Shown: piece by piece, positions 1 to 6,054 of the stretch | How the letters are laid out: each line of letters starts with the position of its first letter | How positions within the stretch are numbered: the first letter of the stretch is position 1 | Origin: an uncultured Collinsella sp. | Lineage (GTDB): Bacteria > Actinomycetota > Coriobacteriia > Coriobacteriales > Coriobacteriaceae | Direction of reading: 5' to 3' | Assembly (NCBI GenBank): GCA_902495155.1 | Contig: CABUWD010000061.1 | Span: 1-12,891, forward strand | Length of the DNA stretch: 12,891 bases | The notes under the pieces: model-generated | What the model saw: only the letters and a program-made list of their open reading frames with translations | The model's database searches: none | What the model was told of the DNA's origin: nothing | Program-made: the position numbers and the translations under genes

Positions 1-148
1 AGACGCTCGCGCTCAATCAGCATCTCACCCCAGTCAGCGCTTCGACAAGCTGCTCGAGAACCAGCAGGTCTTGGCCGAGCCCATCGTGCGCAACGGCAAA
101 AAGGCCACCGTCGGTTATTGCCCCGATGTATGGGGAGCCTGGGAGTAG
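1..148 (+). CDS. 3' end of a probable ArsC/Spx-family (arsenate reductase-like) protein, partial
   Basis: Reading from base 2 gives 48 residues with no stop until TAG at 146-148. The visible tail contains LAEPIVRNGKKATVGYCPDV and ends in WGAWE. A segment reading 'x-x-PIV-x-NG-K-A-x-VG' is what I expect at the C-terminus of the ArsC/Spx thioredoxin-fold family (arsenate reductase-like, PF03960 type), where it forms the last strand and turn. The catalytic Cys end of the protein lies upstream of the window, so activity cannot be judged. Codon use is G/C-rich like the next gene. The family call rests on a short segment and is moderate; that this is a real coding end is likelier than its name. Its stop is 86 bases before the next start codon, with no clear intrinsic terminator between them. 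Confidence 0.5.
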   Translation, partial: DARAQSASHPSQRFDKLLENQQVLAEPIVRNGKKATVGYCPDVWGAWE

Positions 149-149
149 C

Positions 150-179
150 TTGTGTTATTTGCCGGCGCGTGGGTATAAG
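150..179 (+). promoter_or_regulatory. candidate sigma-70-type promoter for the CobW-family gene
   Basis: TTGTGT at 150-155 and TATAAG at 174-179 are separated by 18 bp, giving a leader of roughly 50 bases before the ATG at 235. The -10 box is good and the -35 box is mediocre. A second A/T-rich hexamer, TAAGAT at 195-200, is an alternative -10. Seen by eye only. Confidence 0.3.
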
Positions 180-222
180 AGCAGGCGTTTGGCATAAGAT
201 TCAACTGTAAGCCATGTCTAAC

Positions 223-230
223 AAAGGAGG
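223..230 (+). promoter_or_regulatory. ribosome binding site that fixes the CobW start
   Basis: AAAGGAGG lies four bases before the ATG at 235. An in-frame ATG at 214 lies upstream of this site and has no comparable Shine-Dalgarno of its own, so translation should begin at 235. Confidence 0.75.
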
Positions 231-234
231 GCAC

Positions 235-1365
235 ATGCCCAACAAACCCGTGAAGATCATCATGCTTACCGGATACCTCGGTGCCGGCAAGACCACGCTG
301 CTCAACCACATCCTCGCTAACGACGGCGGCATCCGCGCCGCCGTGATCGTCAACGATATCGGCGAGATCAATGTCGACGCCAGCCTCATCGCCGACGGCG
401 GCCTTTCCGAGACCGACGACCTCATCCCGCTCACCAACGGCTGCATCTGCTGCACGCTTTCGGATGACCTGGCCAACCAGCTGCAGGGCATCGCCGATTC
501 GGGCAACTTCGACTACATCATCATCGAGGCATCGGGCATTTGCGAGCCTATCCCCATCGCCTACACCATCTCGAGCTTCTGCGACGAGGTCAAGGTGGGC
601 GGCGAGCCCAAGCTCGCGCTCGACAACATCGTGGCCGTGGTCGACTGCGCCCGCATGTACGACGAGTTCAACGGCGGTCGCGACCTGCTGGCCGAGGATA
701 TCGACGAGGACGACATCGAAAGCCTGCTCATCCAGCAGATCGAGTTCTGCTCCACGCTGATCCTCAACAAGACCGATACCGTGAGTCCCGAGCAGATCGC
801 CGAGCTCAAGGCCATCGTGCGCAGCCTGCAGAAGGACGCCGTGATCGTCGAGGCCCAAAACGGCGAGGTCCCCATGGAGGAGCTGCTCGACACCGACCGC
901 TTCGACTTTATGCGCGCCTACAACTCCGCCGCCTGGATCGAGGCCATGGAGCATCCCGAGGAGCACGACGACCCCGAGGTGCTCGAGTACGACATCGAGA
1001 CCTTTGTGTACTCGCGCCGCAAGCCGTTTGACCTGCAGAAGTTCACCAATTTTGTTGAGCAGGAGTGGCCCGACGAGGTCATCCGCGTCAAGGGTCCGCT
1101 GTGGCAGACCGGCGATCCGGACATGTGCTACATGTTTGAGCAGGCCGGCCACCAGATGCGCCTGATGGAGAACGGCCTGTTTGTCGATTCGGCGCCCGAG
1201 GGCGAGAAGCAGAAGATCATCGACGAGAACCCCGAGATCATGCAGATTTGGGACGACGAGACGGGCGACCGCATGACGAGCCTGTGCATCATCGGCCGTC
1301 GCATGGACAAGGATGCGCTCATCGCCTCCCTCGATGCCTGCCTGACCGACTGGCACCGCGCCTAG
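235..1365 (+). CDS. CobW/COG0523-family GTP-binding protein (metallochaperone-like)
   Basis: 376-residue cytoplasmic G3E GTPase of the CobW/YjiA/COG0523 group. Family members bind GTP and a transition metal and are thought to deliver metal to client proteins or act in metal homeostasis. Seen: Walker A GYLGAGKTT (residues 13-21), the CxCC metal motif as CICC (70-73), IIIEASG (96-101 region), NKTD guanine-specificity motif (178-181), then a CobW_C domain from about 255 to 372 (ETFVYSRRKPF ... TGDRMTSLCIIGRR). Length is normal for the family. There is no long His-rich linker; only a short acidic patch with two His (240-246). The start at 235 is chosen for its AAAGGAGG. The client metal cannot be told from sequence, and no Zur-like operator was recognised upstream. 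A strong terminator follows, so it is probably transcribed alone or with the preceding gene. Confidence 0.93.
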   Translation: MPNKPVKIIMLTGYLGAGKTTLLNHILANDGGIRAAVIVNDIGEINVDASLIADGGLSETDDLIPLTNGCICCTLSDDLANQLQGIADSGNFDYIIIEASGICEPIPIAYTISSFCDEVKVGGEPKLALDNIVAVVDCARMYDEFNGGRDLLAEDIDEDDIESLLIQQIEFCSTLILNKTDTVSPEQIAELKAIVRSLQKDAVIVEAQNGEVPMEELLDTDRFDFMRAYNSAAWIEAMEHPEEHDDPEVLEYDIETFVYSRRKPFDLQKFTNFVEQEWPDEVIRVKGPLWQTGDPDMCYMFEQAGHQMRLMENGLFVDSAPEGEKQKIIDENPEIMQIWDDETGDRMTSLCIIGRRMDKDALIASLDACLTDWHRA

Positions 1366-1404
1366 GTTTATCCAAGCGGGCATTTTTCCGCCTATGTAAC
1401 CGCC

Positions 1405-1439
1405 AAACCACCACGAAGGTGCTCTTCGTGGTGGTTTTT
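1405..1439 (+). terminator. intrinsic terminator after the CobW-family gene
   Basis: A perfect 13-bp stem, AAACCACCACGAA (1405-1417) with TTCGTGGTGGTTT (1425-1437), has a 7-base loop and runs into a TTTTT tract (1435-1439). It sits 40 bases after the CobW stop and about 20 before the trmL start. A transcript in the other direction would end in AAA/T-poor sequence, so it is best read as a + strand terminator. Confidence 0.85.
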
Positions 1440-1460
1440 CGTTCTGAGCCAAGGAGATTC

Positions 1461-2060
1461 ATGTTCAACATTGTGCTGTATGCGCCCGAGATTCCCGCCA
1501 ATACGGGCAATATCGGCCGTACCTGCGTGGTCACCGGCGCCCGCCTGCATCTGGTGGAGCCGCTGGGCTTTTCGCTCGACGACAAAACGGTACGTCGCGC
1601 CGGCCTGGGCTACTGGCAAAACTTGGACGTGACGACCTATGCCGGCTGGGAGGATTTCCTTGCGCGCAACGGCCTCTCCCCTGCCGACGAGCACCTACAT
1701 CTGTTGACCAAAAAGGCACGCCGCACCTATGCGCAAAGCACCTACCGCGACGGCGACTACTTGGTCTTTGGCAGCGAGAGCTCGGGCATTCCCGAGCCAC
1801 TGCTCGCGGCGGCGCCCGAGCGCTGCGAGCGCATCCCGATGCTGCGCGATTGCGACTCGCTCGATAACGCCGAGGCCTGGGAAGCCCACGAGGAAGCGCT
1901 CGGGCATACCGAGGACGGCCATGAGACCATCCTTCGGCAGGATATCTGCGGCAACTTCGTCAACCCGGACGACTACCGCATCAGCGCTCTCAACCTCTCC
2001 AACAGCGCCGCCATCGTCCTCTACGAAGCCCTGCGCCAAACAGGCTTTGCCGGCATGTAA
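1461..2060 (+). CDS. trmL: tRNA (cytidine(34)-2'-O)-methyltransferase TrmL, with an enlarged C-terminal half
   Basis: 199-residue SPOUT-class methyltransferase. TrmL uses SAM to 2'-O-methylate the wobble base of certain tRNA-Leu species. Seen: N-terminal NIVLYAPEIPANTGNIGRT (residues 3-21), LHLVEPLGF (29-37), RRAGLGYW (45-52), DGDYLVFGSESSGIP (97-111), RIPML (124-128), and the knot-forming LNLSNSAAIVLYEALRQTGF (177-196). The family is usually about 155-160 residues. The excess is an acidic insert of about 40 residues (roughly 134-174, including AEAWEAHEEALGH and QDICGNFVNPDDYRI) between RIPML and LNLSN, where the SAM-binding loops lie. The ATG at 1461 follows AAGGAG at 1451-1456 with 4-base spacing; the frame is open further upstream, but only through the terminator. 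The insert is in frame and its flanking motifs are intact, so it is unlikely to be an assembly error. Confidence 0.93.
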   Translation: MFNIVLYAPEIPANTGNIGRTCVVTGARLHLVEPLGFSLDDKTVRRAGLGYWQNLDVTTYAGWEDFLARNGLSPADEHLHLLTKKARRTYAQSTYRDGDYLVFGSESSGIPEPLLAAAPERCERIPMLRDCDSLDNAEAWEAHEEALGHTEDGHETILRQDICGNFVNPDDYRISALNLSNSAAIVLYEALRQTGFAGM

Positions 2061-2136
2061 AACCTGCCATTAGGGGACGGGGTAGAAATGGTAGACTTTC
2101 AAACTCTCTAGTCCTTGACAAAATGGTTTTGACATC

Positions 2137-2171
2137 AAATGCGGCAAAGGGACAGTCCCTTTGCCGCATTT
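2137..2171. repeat. REP-like palindromic repeat, copy 1 (GCGGC-arm version)
   Basis: A perfect 17-bp inverted repeat: AAATGCGGCAAAGGGAC (2137-2153), one central A, then its exact complement (2155-2171). It lies between the convergent ends of trmL and the 353-residue gene, 19 bases from the latter's stop. It shares the core AAAGGGACAG with copies at 6018 and 9749. Neither strand has a long T tract after the stem, but the AAAT/ATTT ends could give weak bidirectional termination. The preceding bases 2072-2092 (GGGGACGGGGTAGAAATGG) may be a further repeat fragment; this cannot be shown here. Confidence 0.75.
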
Positions 2172-2189
2172 GGCTGCTAACAATTCACG

Positions 2190-3251
2190 TCAGAATTCAA
2201 CTTCAAATACAAACGACTGCCGAAGTTCTCGCTTAGCTTGGCTTGTCAGGCTCGAATTCGCCCTTATGTTCAGCTTGCTGCATGCCTCATCGATAGCCAT
2301 AGCAAGCGATACGGACATTGTCATGGTCGTCTCGCTTTTCAATTCAACCCGATAACTCTTTACCTTGTTTTTATCCTCTCCACCGCATCTCGTTTCGATT
2401 AACAAGAGAATGTCAGAGTCATGGGCATACCAATGGAGTTCAGGGCGCTGTGGAACCATGTCTCCCTCGAATTCCTGTGTAAACAGGATTTTCTTCTCAT
2501 TTCTCGTTAAATCGCTCAAAGAGCCGTTGATTCGAGCCGAGCCCTTCTTTCCCGCTTTGGCATTTCCCTTAACCTGGTGGCCTCTCCGAGTTTCCTCGTA
2601 CTCCGTCACCTCCAACTTGCAGCGCTTCGCGCCAAGCATGAACGCAATCCGTCTCAACTCGGCCATCTTGTCTTGTTGCATGGTTGCGAAATAGGAGTCT
2701 AGATCAACAAAGCGAGACCGATCAAAAGCATCTATGTAATATGTGGAATAAAGAGATGGTTTAGGGTAGAAAGACAGCTCGCTATCCCCAATTGCCTCGC
2801 GGTACAAATTGAAAATCTGCGTGCCCTTAACAGTATCCAACCAACCAATAGCATCCCTACAGACATCGATGCCCCGACGCTCATTTCCGTCAACAATTCG
2901 AATCATGTTCGGCAAATGGAATGAAGGGCTCTGATAGATCTCTTTGGTTACAGGCCTGTACCTATTGAGCTGTTGCTGGTATGCCCAATCGTTGACGGCG
3001 TCACCAATATCCGCAGCAGCACCTGCTGCACCATCGGCCGCATCAGCAATAGCCGCCAAGGCGTCATCGACCATCGGAGTTGCAGCACGCATTGCGCCAT
3101 CGGCAACTTTCTGTACGGTTGCAACCGCGCCCGCCATCGCGCTTCCGGCGCCATCAACCAACCCGGCAGCGGCCTTACGGATATCAAAACTCTGCTTATG
3201 TCGCGACAGCTCCTCCCTTTCGACAACAGCTAGATCGTCTTTATCCTCCAT
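2190..3251 (-). CDS. unrecognised 353-residue protein with an Ala/Gly-rich amphipathic segment
   Basis: No family recognised. Seen: a charged N-terminus (1-25); a striking Ala/Gly/Asp-rich, predicted helical stretch at about 27-88 with repeated AADGAA/AAADIGDA-type units and no clear hydrophobic transmembrane span; then a mixed alpha/beta region with conserved-looking blocks LPNMIRIVDG (113-122), YPKPSLYSTYYIDAF (162-176) and AELRRIAFMLGAKRCKLEV (198-215). A Lys/Gly-rich linker follows (224-245), and the C-terminus ends in SFVFEVEF. No signal peptide or Cys-rich site. The ATG follows AGGAGGT at 4-base spacing, and that Shine-Dalgarno overlaps the TAG stop of the upstream DUF4230 gene, so the two are probably translationally coupled. 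Base composition is lower in G+C than trmL or uvrA. The Ala-rich helix could associate with membranes or form coiled bundles; this is inference only. Confidence 0.85.
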   Translation of the reverse strand: MEDKDDLAVVEREELSRHKQSFDIRKAAAGLVDGAGSAMAGAVATVQKVADGAMRAATPMVDDALAAIADAADGAAGAAADIGDAVNDWAYQQQLNRYRPVTKEIYQSPSFHLPNMIRIVDGNERRGIDVCRDAIGWLDTVKGTQIFNLYREAIGDSELSFYPKPSLYSTYYIDAFDRSRFVDLDSYFATMQQDKMAELRRIAFMLGAKRCKLEVTEYEETRRGHQVKGNAKAGKKGSARINGSLSDLTRNEKKILFTQEFEGDMVPQRPELHWYAHDSDILLLIETRCGGEDKNKVKSYRVELKSETTMTMSVSLAMAIDEACSKLNIRANSSLTSQAKRELRQSFVFEVEF

Positions 3252-3260
3252 AGTGACCTC

Positions 3261-3932
3261 CTATTTCCGATAGTCGAAATCAACCGTATATTCATCGCCA
3301 AATGCCGAGTTGAACATCGCACGGATATTTGCTTCGGCGTTCACTCGAGCCTCTTCGAGCAGCTTGCCATCCTTGATGGCCTCGCTTTCACTCCGCTCCT
3401 TGCACTGCGCTTCAAACGCCGTGACGTCTTTGACCTCAATGGGATTGAGGATGTTGTTGCGTTCCTCGAGAGCACCCGACTTATTCATATCCGGCGTGTT
3501 CGAAATTACATAAGGCTCATCCATCGCAATGGTCAGCTTTTTCTTGTTTGTATGTATCTCTGCCGTCTCGAGATTCACACCCGCCTTAATGGTTCCCACA
3601 TAGCGGTACCAAAAGCTGTTTTCCGTAAACGGGATATCAAACCAATCGAAGAACCTCTTGGTATCCGTCACCTTATCGACAATCGCATAGTTCTGCGATG
3701 CAGAAACCATCTCGTTCTGGGAAGCGATGCGTTCAAACACGACCGACGGGGAAAGCGTACTGGGGGTCGTTTCTTTCGCGCCCGCAGCTTTGCCGTTATT
3801 AAAGATGGTAATGAAAAGTACAGCCACAATCACTCCACCAAGCGCCAGGCCCGCAAAGAATACCTTGGGCTTTGTCAGGATTCTCCCGAGTTTCGCTTTC
3901 AGCGCCCCCATGCCTTCCTCTATCTCATCCAT
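3261..3932 (-). CDS. membrane-anchored DUF4230-family protein
   Basis: 223 residues. Seen: a short charged cytoplasmic N-terminus (1-23), one strong hydrophobic span (24-45, FFAGLALGGVIVAVLFITIF), a Lys/Thr linker, then an extracytoplasmic domain. The block with NYAIVDKVTD, FFDWFDIPFTENSFWYRYVG, TIKAGVNLETAEI and KKLTIAMDEPYVIS (81-144) matches what I know of DUF4230: a Y-x-x-I segment, 'IPFT', 'G-x-I-K-A-G-(I/V)-(D/N)-L' and a beta strand 'K-L-T-I'. The C-terminal third is a charged helix (165-205). The family's biochemical role is unknown. The ATG has AAAGGA about 7 bases upstream. The downstream gene starts 9 bases after the stop, with overlapping stop and Shine-Dalgarno. The lipoprotein gene upstream is separated by a terminator, so this pair probably has its own promoter. 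Confidence 0.82.
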   Translation of the reverse strand: MDEIEEGMGALKAKLGRILTKPKVFFAGLALGGVIVAVLFITIFNNGKAAGAKETTPSTLSPSVVFERIASQNEMVSASQNYAIVDKVTDTKRFFDWFDIPFTENSFWYRYVGTIKAGVNLETAEIHTNKKKLTIAMDEPYVISNTPDMNKSGALEERNNILNPIEVKDVTAFEAQCKERSESEAIKDGKLLEEARVNAEANIRAMFNSAFGDEYTVDFDYRK

Positions 3933-3978
3933 CCCCTATTCCTTTCAAAATCCCTGTTATTTAAGAAACTGCCGTGGG

Positions 3979-4052
3979 TTATACCTCATGCCTTAATTGT
4001 CGTTTTCAGCATGTCTTTAGACGAGGGCAGTTGTTTGCAATCCGATATAATA
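3979..4052 (-). promoter_or_regulatory. candidate promoter region of the DUF4230 / 353-residue gene pair
   Basis: Two -10-like boxes read on the - strand: TATTAT (4047-4052) and, nearer the start, TATAAC inside GGTATAAC (3978-3985). Neither has a convincing -35 at normal spacing. GGTATAA also recurs three times in the ATPase promoter at 9715-9741. The rest of the 214-base gap holds only the terminator of the lipoprotein gene. Confidence 0.25.
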
Positions 4053-4091
4053 CACATTCGTTCGCGGCACTTGTTGTTCAATAATTGGCAT

Positions 4092-4132
4092 AAAACGGGC
4101 AGGTCAACCATTCATTGCCGATTAACCCGCCC
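4092..4132 (-). terminator. probable intrinsic terminator of the lipoprotein gene
   Basis: On the - strand GGGCGGGTTAA (4132-4122) pairs with TTGACCTGCCC (4107-4097) over 11 positions, two of them G-U. The loop is 14 bases and GTTTTA follows (4096-4091). It begins 14 bases after the lipoprotein stop codon. The loop is larger than typical, so strength is uncertain. Confidence 0.6.
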
Positions 4133-4146
4133 CTTCCGTGCAGAAC

Positions 4147-4962
4147 TTATTTATTTACATCGTAGCTGGAAACAGATGCGACAACGCGCGCAGCGTCAAC
4201 ATCGGACATTGCCTCGAACTTGACTTTCTCACCCGGCGCCCACGAAGAAGTGTCCGCATAGGTCTCCTCCGCTTTGATGTCATCTGCATCATAGAGAGCA
4301 AGTGTCAGGCTGACGTTAGAGAACGATATACCAGAGGTGTTCTCAACTACCGCCGTATACGTATACAGGCCGTAACCGTCATCCGATTTTTCGAAATTTG
4401 CTCCCTGAATCAAACTGTTGATGGCATCCTCATAGCGGGTCTTCTCTGCTACGGACTTTCCATTCTTAATTAAGTCGTTGAAATCATCCTTGTATTTCTC
4501 CCCGACTTCCAGCCCGTAATTATCAACAAGCTTTTTGAGCTGCGCAGACCGCTTATCGTAGACCTTATTCCACTCTTCGTAATAATCCGAAGACGATTGC
4601 GAGTAATCCTCGGTCACTTTAAGCTGGTCATCAAGCAGATTCAGATACGTGATTACGTCCTGTTGCATCTTGGAATCCTTAAACCTAGCGTTCTTGAGTT
4701 CCTTGTCGTTCTTGATTTCGGCCTCAATAGCTTCCTGGATATTCTCGGTTGAATGAGGATCATCATCGTTTGCATTAGATTCAATGACGTCGGACCTTCT
4801 CTCAAACCCGGCGGCGATAACATTCATCGCCTTATCGTCGACATATTTCGACTTTGCAGCGTTTGCATCATTCTGTGAACAGGCCGAGATGAATCCTAGA
4901 GAACAGATAAGTAGGACAAGCAAGCCCATCATAGGCTGCTTTTTAGTAGCATTTCGTTTCAC
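4147..4962 (-). CDS. lipoprotein with C-terminal FxLYD-type domain
   Basis: 271 residues starting at GTG (4960-4962) with AAGGGA about 8 bases upstream. Seen: basic n-region (MKRNATKK), hydrophobic h-region (MMGLLVLLICSLGF) and lipobox ISAC, so the lipidated residue should be Cys28 and the protein should be tethered outside the membrane. The middle (40-185) is charged and mostly helical, rich in Asp, Glu, Lys and Asn. The C-terminus (about 195-265), with YTAVVENTSGISFSNVSLTL, ALYDAD and WAPGEKVKFEA, fits the FxLYD domain, a small beta-sandwich found on many Gram-positive lipoproteins; its ligand is not known to me. A TATAAG (4991-4996) is well placed as a -10, but no good -35 was seen. The 161 bases upstream to the recombinase gene hold nothing else clear. 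Composition is low-GC like its two downstream neighbours. Confidence 0.85.
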   Translation of the reverse strand: MKRNATKKQPMMGLLVLLICSLGFISACSQNDANAAKSKYVDDKAMNVIAAGFERRSDVIESNANDDDPHSTENIQEAIEAEIKNDKELKNARFKDSKMQQDVITYLNLLDDQLKVTEDYSQSSSDYYEEWNKVYDKRSAQLKKLVDNYGLEVGEKYKDDFNDLIKNGKSVAEKTRYEDAINSLIQGANFEKSDDGYGLYTYTAVVENTSGISFSNVSLTLALYDADDIKAEETYADTSSWAPGEKVKFEAMSDVDAARVVASVSSYDVNK

Positions 4963-5123
4963 GACTATTTCCCTTCGATTGACGTTAAGACTTATAGCCC
5001 CTCGCCAAAAAGCAGACGAATTGGCAACGCGGTGGCACTATTTGGTTCAAGGGCGTGAACTGGATAAACATCGAGGGAAGGAGTGAGCTCTGTACAATAA
5101 ACTCCCCTCGTCAAAATGTCTAG

Positions 5124-5759
5124 CTAAAGAGGACGAACGGACGGCGAACGGTCAAAACCGGTCGTGTCCGCCCGCCTCCAACGATCGAATGTCGATGTGC
5201 TGACGTTCAGTAGCGTTGCGGCCTCTTGCCTCGTAACCTCACCTCCTTCGAATGATTTGATGACATCGCTATAGCTATCCGGGCGTTCGAGCGCCGGCCT
5301 TCCAAATCTCACACCCCGCAGACGCGCCGATGCGATACCCTCCGCCTGGCGCTGCTTGATGTTTTCACGCTCCAGCTGCGCCACGTAGCTCAAGATCTGG
5401 AGGACAAGGTCCGCCATGAATGTTCCCGTGATGCCGTCGAGTTGCTCGCGTGTATCGAGCAGAGGCATATCAAGCACCACGATGGCAGCATGCCTATCCA
5501 CCGTGATGCGTCGCCATTCATCGAGGACTTCACGATAATTACGACCCAAACGATCGATACTTTTGATCACGAGAACGTCGCCCTCGCGCAACCTGCGAAG
5601 AAGCCGCTGGTACTGAGGACGCTTAAAGTCCTTACCGCTTGCCTTGTCAGCGTAAATCTGGTCCCGTTGAACGGGAAACCTTCCCAATGCGTCTAACTGG
5701 CGGTCCAAGTTCTGATCCGCAGATGAGACACGCGCATACCCAAAGATTCGATTGTCCAT
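5124..5759 (-). CDS. serine recombinase (resolvase/invertase family)
   Basis: 211 residues, the usual size of small serine recombinases. Seen: N-terminal catalytic domain FGYARVSSADQNLDRQLDAL (6-25) with nucleophile Ser12; SGKDFKRPQYQRLL (41-54); KSIDRLGRN (66-74) with the catalytic arginines R70 and R73; the long E-helix around ILSYVAQLERENIKQRQAEG (122-141); a GVRFGRPA hinge (149-156); and a C-terminal helix-turn-helix with EVTRQEAATLLNVSTSTFDRW (174-194). Family members cut and rejoin DNA at paired sites through a phosphoserine link, resolving cointegrates or inverting segments. No transposase is present, so it is either a lone DNA invertase or resolvase or a remnant of a lost element. The start has only a weak AGGGG upstream; a GGAGG lies 17 bases off. 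No alternative in-frame ATG was seen. Confidence 0.93.
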   Translation of the reverse strand: MDNRIFGYARVSSADQNLDRQLDALGRFPVQRDQIYADKASGKDFKRPQYQRLLRRLREGDVLVIKSIDRLGRNYREVLDEWRRITVDRHAAIVVLDMPLLDTREQLDGITGTFMADLVLQILSYVAQLERENIKQRQAEGIASARLRGVRFGRPALERPDSYSDVIKSFEGGEVTRQEAATLLNVSTSTFDRWRRADTTGFDRSPSVRPL

Positions 5760-5792
5760 AATTGCCCCTATCGGCCGCCTCCTGGCAGCATC

Positions 5793-5866
5793 GGCTCAAA
5801 CGAGAGCCCACTCACTATAGGGCGTGCAAATTCCGCGAATGGGCTGAGGCCATTTTGGCCCTCAGG
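5793..5866. other. cluster of three short dyads upstream of the recombinase gene, possible recombination or operator site
   Basis: Three inverted repeats follow one another: GGCTC/GAGCC (5793-5797, 5804-5808), ATTC/GAAT around CGC (5830-5840), and CTGAGGCC/GGCCCTCAG with one bulge (5844-5865). Small resolvases often act at a res site of several dyads just upstream of their own gene, so this is the natural place to look. No match to a known res consensus was seen, and short dyads are common by chance. Confidence 0.25.
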
Positions 5867-5900
5867 CACAAGCTATTCAAGCGCCGTGCCGACAACGCGC

Positions 5901-5980
5901 TCGCCTTTAACTGTGATTAACTGTTTTTAACCAGAATTAACTGCTTTTAACTGAAATTAACTGCTTTTAACCAGAATTAA
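5901..5980. repeat. eight tandem decamers ending in TTAA, at exact 10-bp period
   Basis: TTAA (positions 7-10 of each unit) occurs at 5907, 5917, 5927, 5937, 5947, 5957, 5967 and 5977, all exactly 10 bp apart. The last seven units start with CTG or CCA/CTG variants (CTGTTTTTAA, CCAGAATTAA, CTGCTTTTAA, CTGAAATTAA). From 5921 the units alternate between a T-rich and an A-rich form, giving a 20-bp higher-order repeat. TTAAC continues into 5981. One repeat per helical turn puts every TTAA on the same DNA face. It lies between the recombinase gene and the 3' end of the UvrA-like gene, in otherwise GC-rich DNA. Function unknown. Confidence 0.9.
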
Positions 5981-6017
5981 CCGAAACAGAAAACCGTGAT
6001 GCCGACAGTCTTTGCCG

Positions 6018-6052
6018 GAATGTGACAAAGGGACAGCCCCTTTGTCACATTC
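6018..6052. repeat. REP-like palindromic repeat, copy 2
   Basis: A 15-bp perfect stem, GAATGTGACAAAGGG (6018-6032) with its complement (6038-6052), and the 5-base loop ACAGC. It starts two bases after the TAA stop of the UvrA-like gene, read on the - strand. It has the same core as copy 1, but the stem has T-A and A-T pairs where copy 1 has C-G and G-C. No T tract follows on the - strand, so termination, if any, would be weak or factor-dependent. Confidence 0.8.
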
Positions 6053-6054
6053 GG

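Noticed and set aside
115..1452. Long antisense open frame (445 codons, - strand) over the CobW gene
   Set aside because: It is the mirror of a GC-biased coding gene with clear GTPase motifs on the + strand. Its product is a low-complexity Leu/Val/Asp/His sequence without motifs and crosses the terminator.
1248..1460. 71-codon upstream extension of TrmL
   Set aside because: It would run through the CobW 3' end and the strong terminator; the family N-terminus and an AAGGAG site place the start at 1461.
2115..2134. Two TTGACA words as -35 boxes
   Set aside because: Neither has a -10-like hexamer at 16-19 bp; downstream is the palindromic repeat and the 3' end of a convergent gene.
5080..5109. 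Hairpin around GGAGT/ACTCC downstream of the recombinase gene as a terminator
   Set aside because: The stem is only about five pairs with a large loop and no T tract.
5901..5980. CRISPR array
   Set aside because: Units are only 10 bp, there are no unique spacers, and no cas genes are present.
6018..6052. Simple intrinsic terminator of the UvrA-like gene
   Set aside because: No T tract follows the stem on the - strand, and the same element recurs elsewhere as a repeat, so it is listed as a repeat with possible secondary termination.
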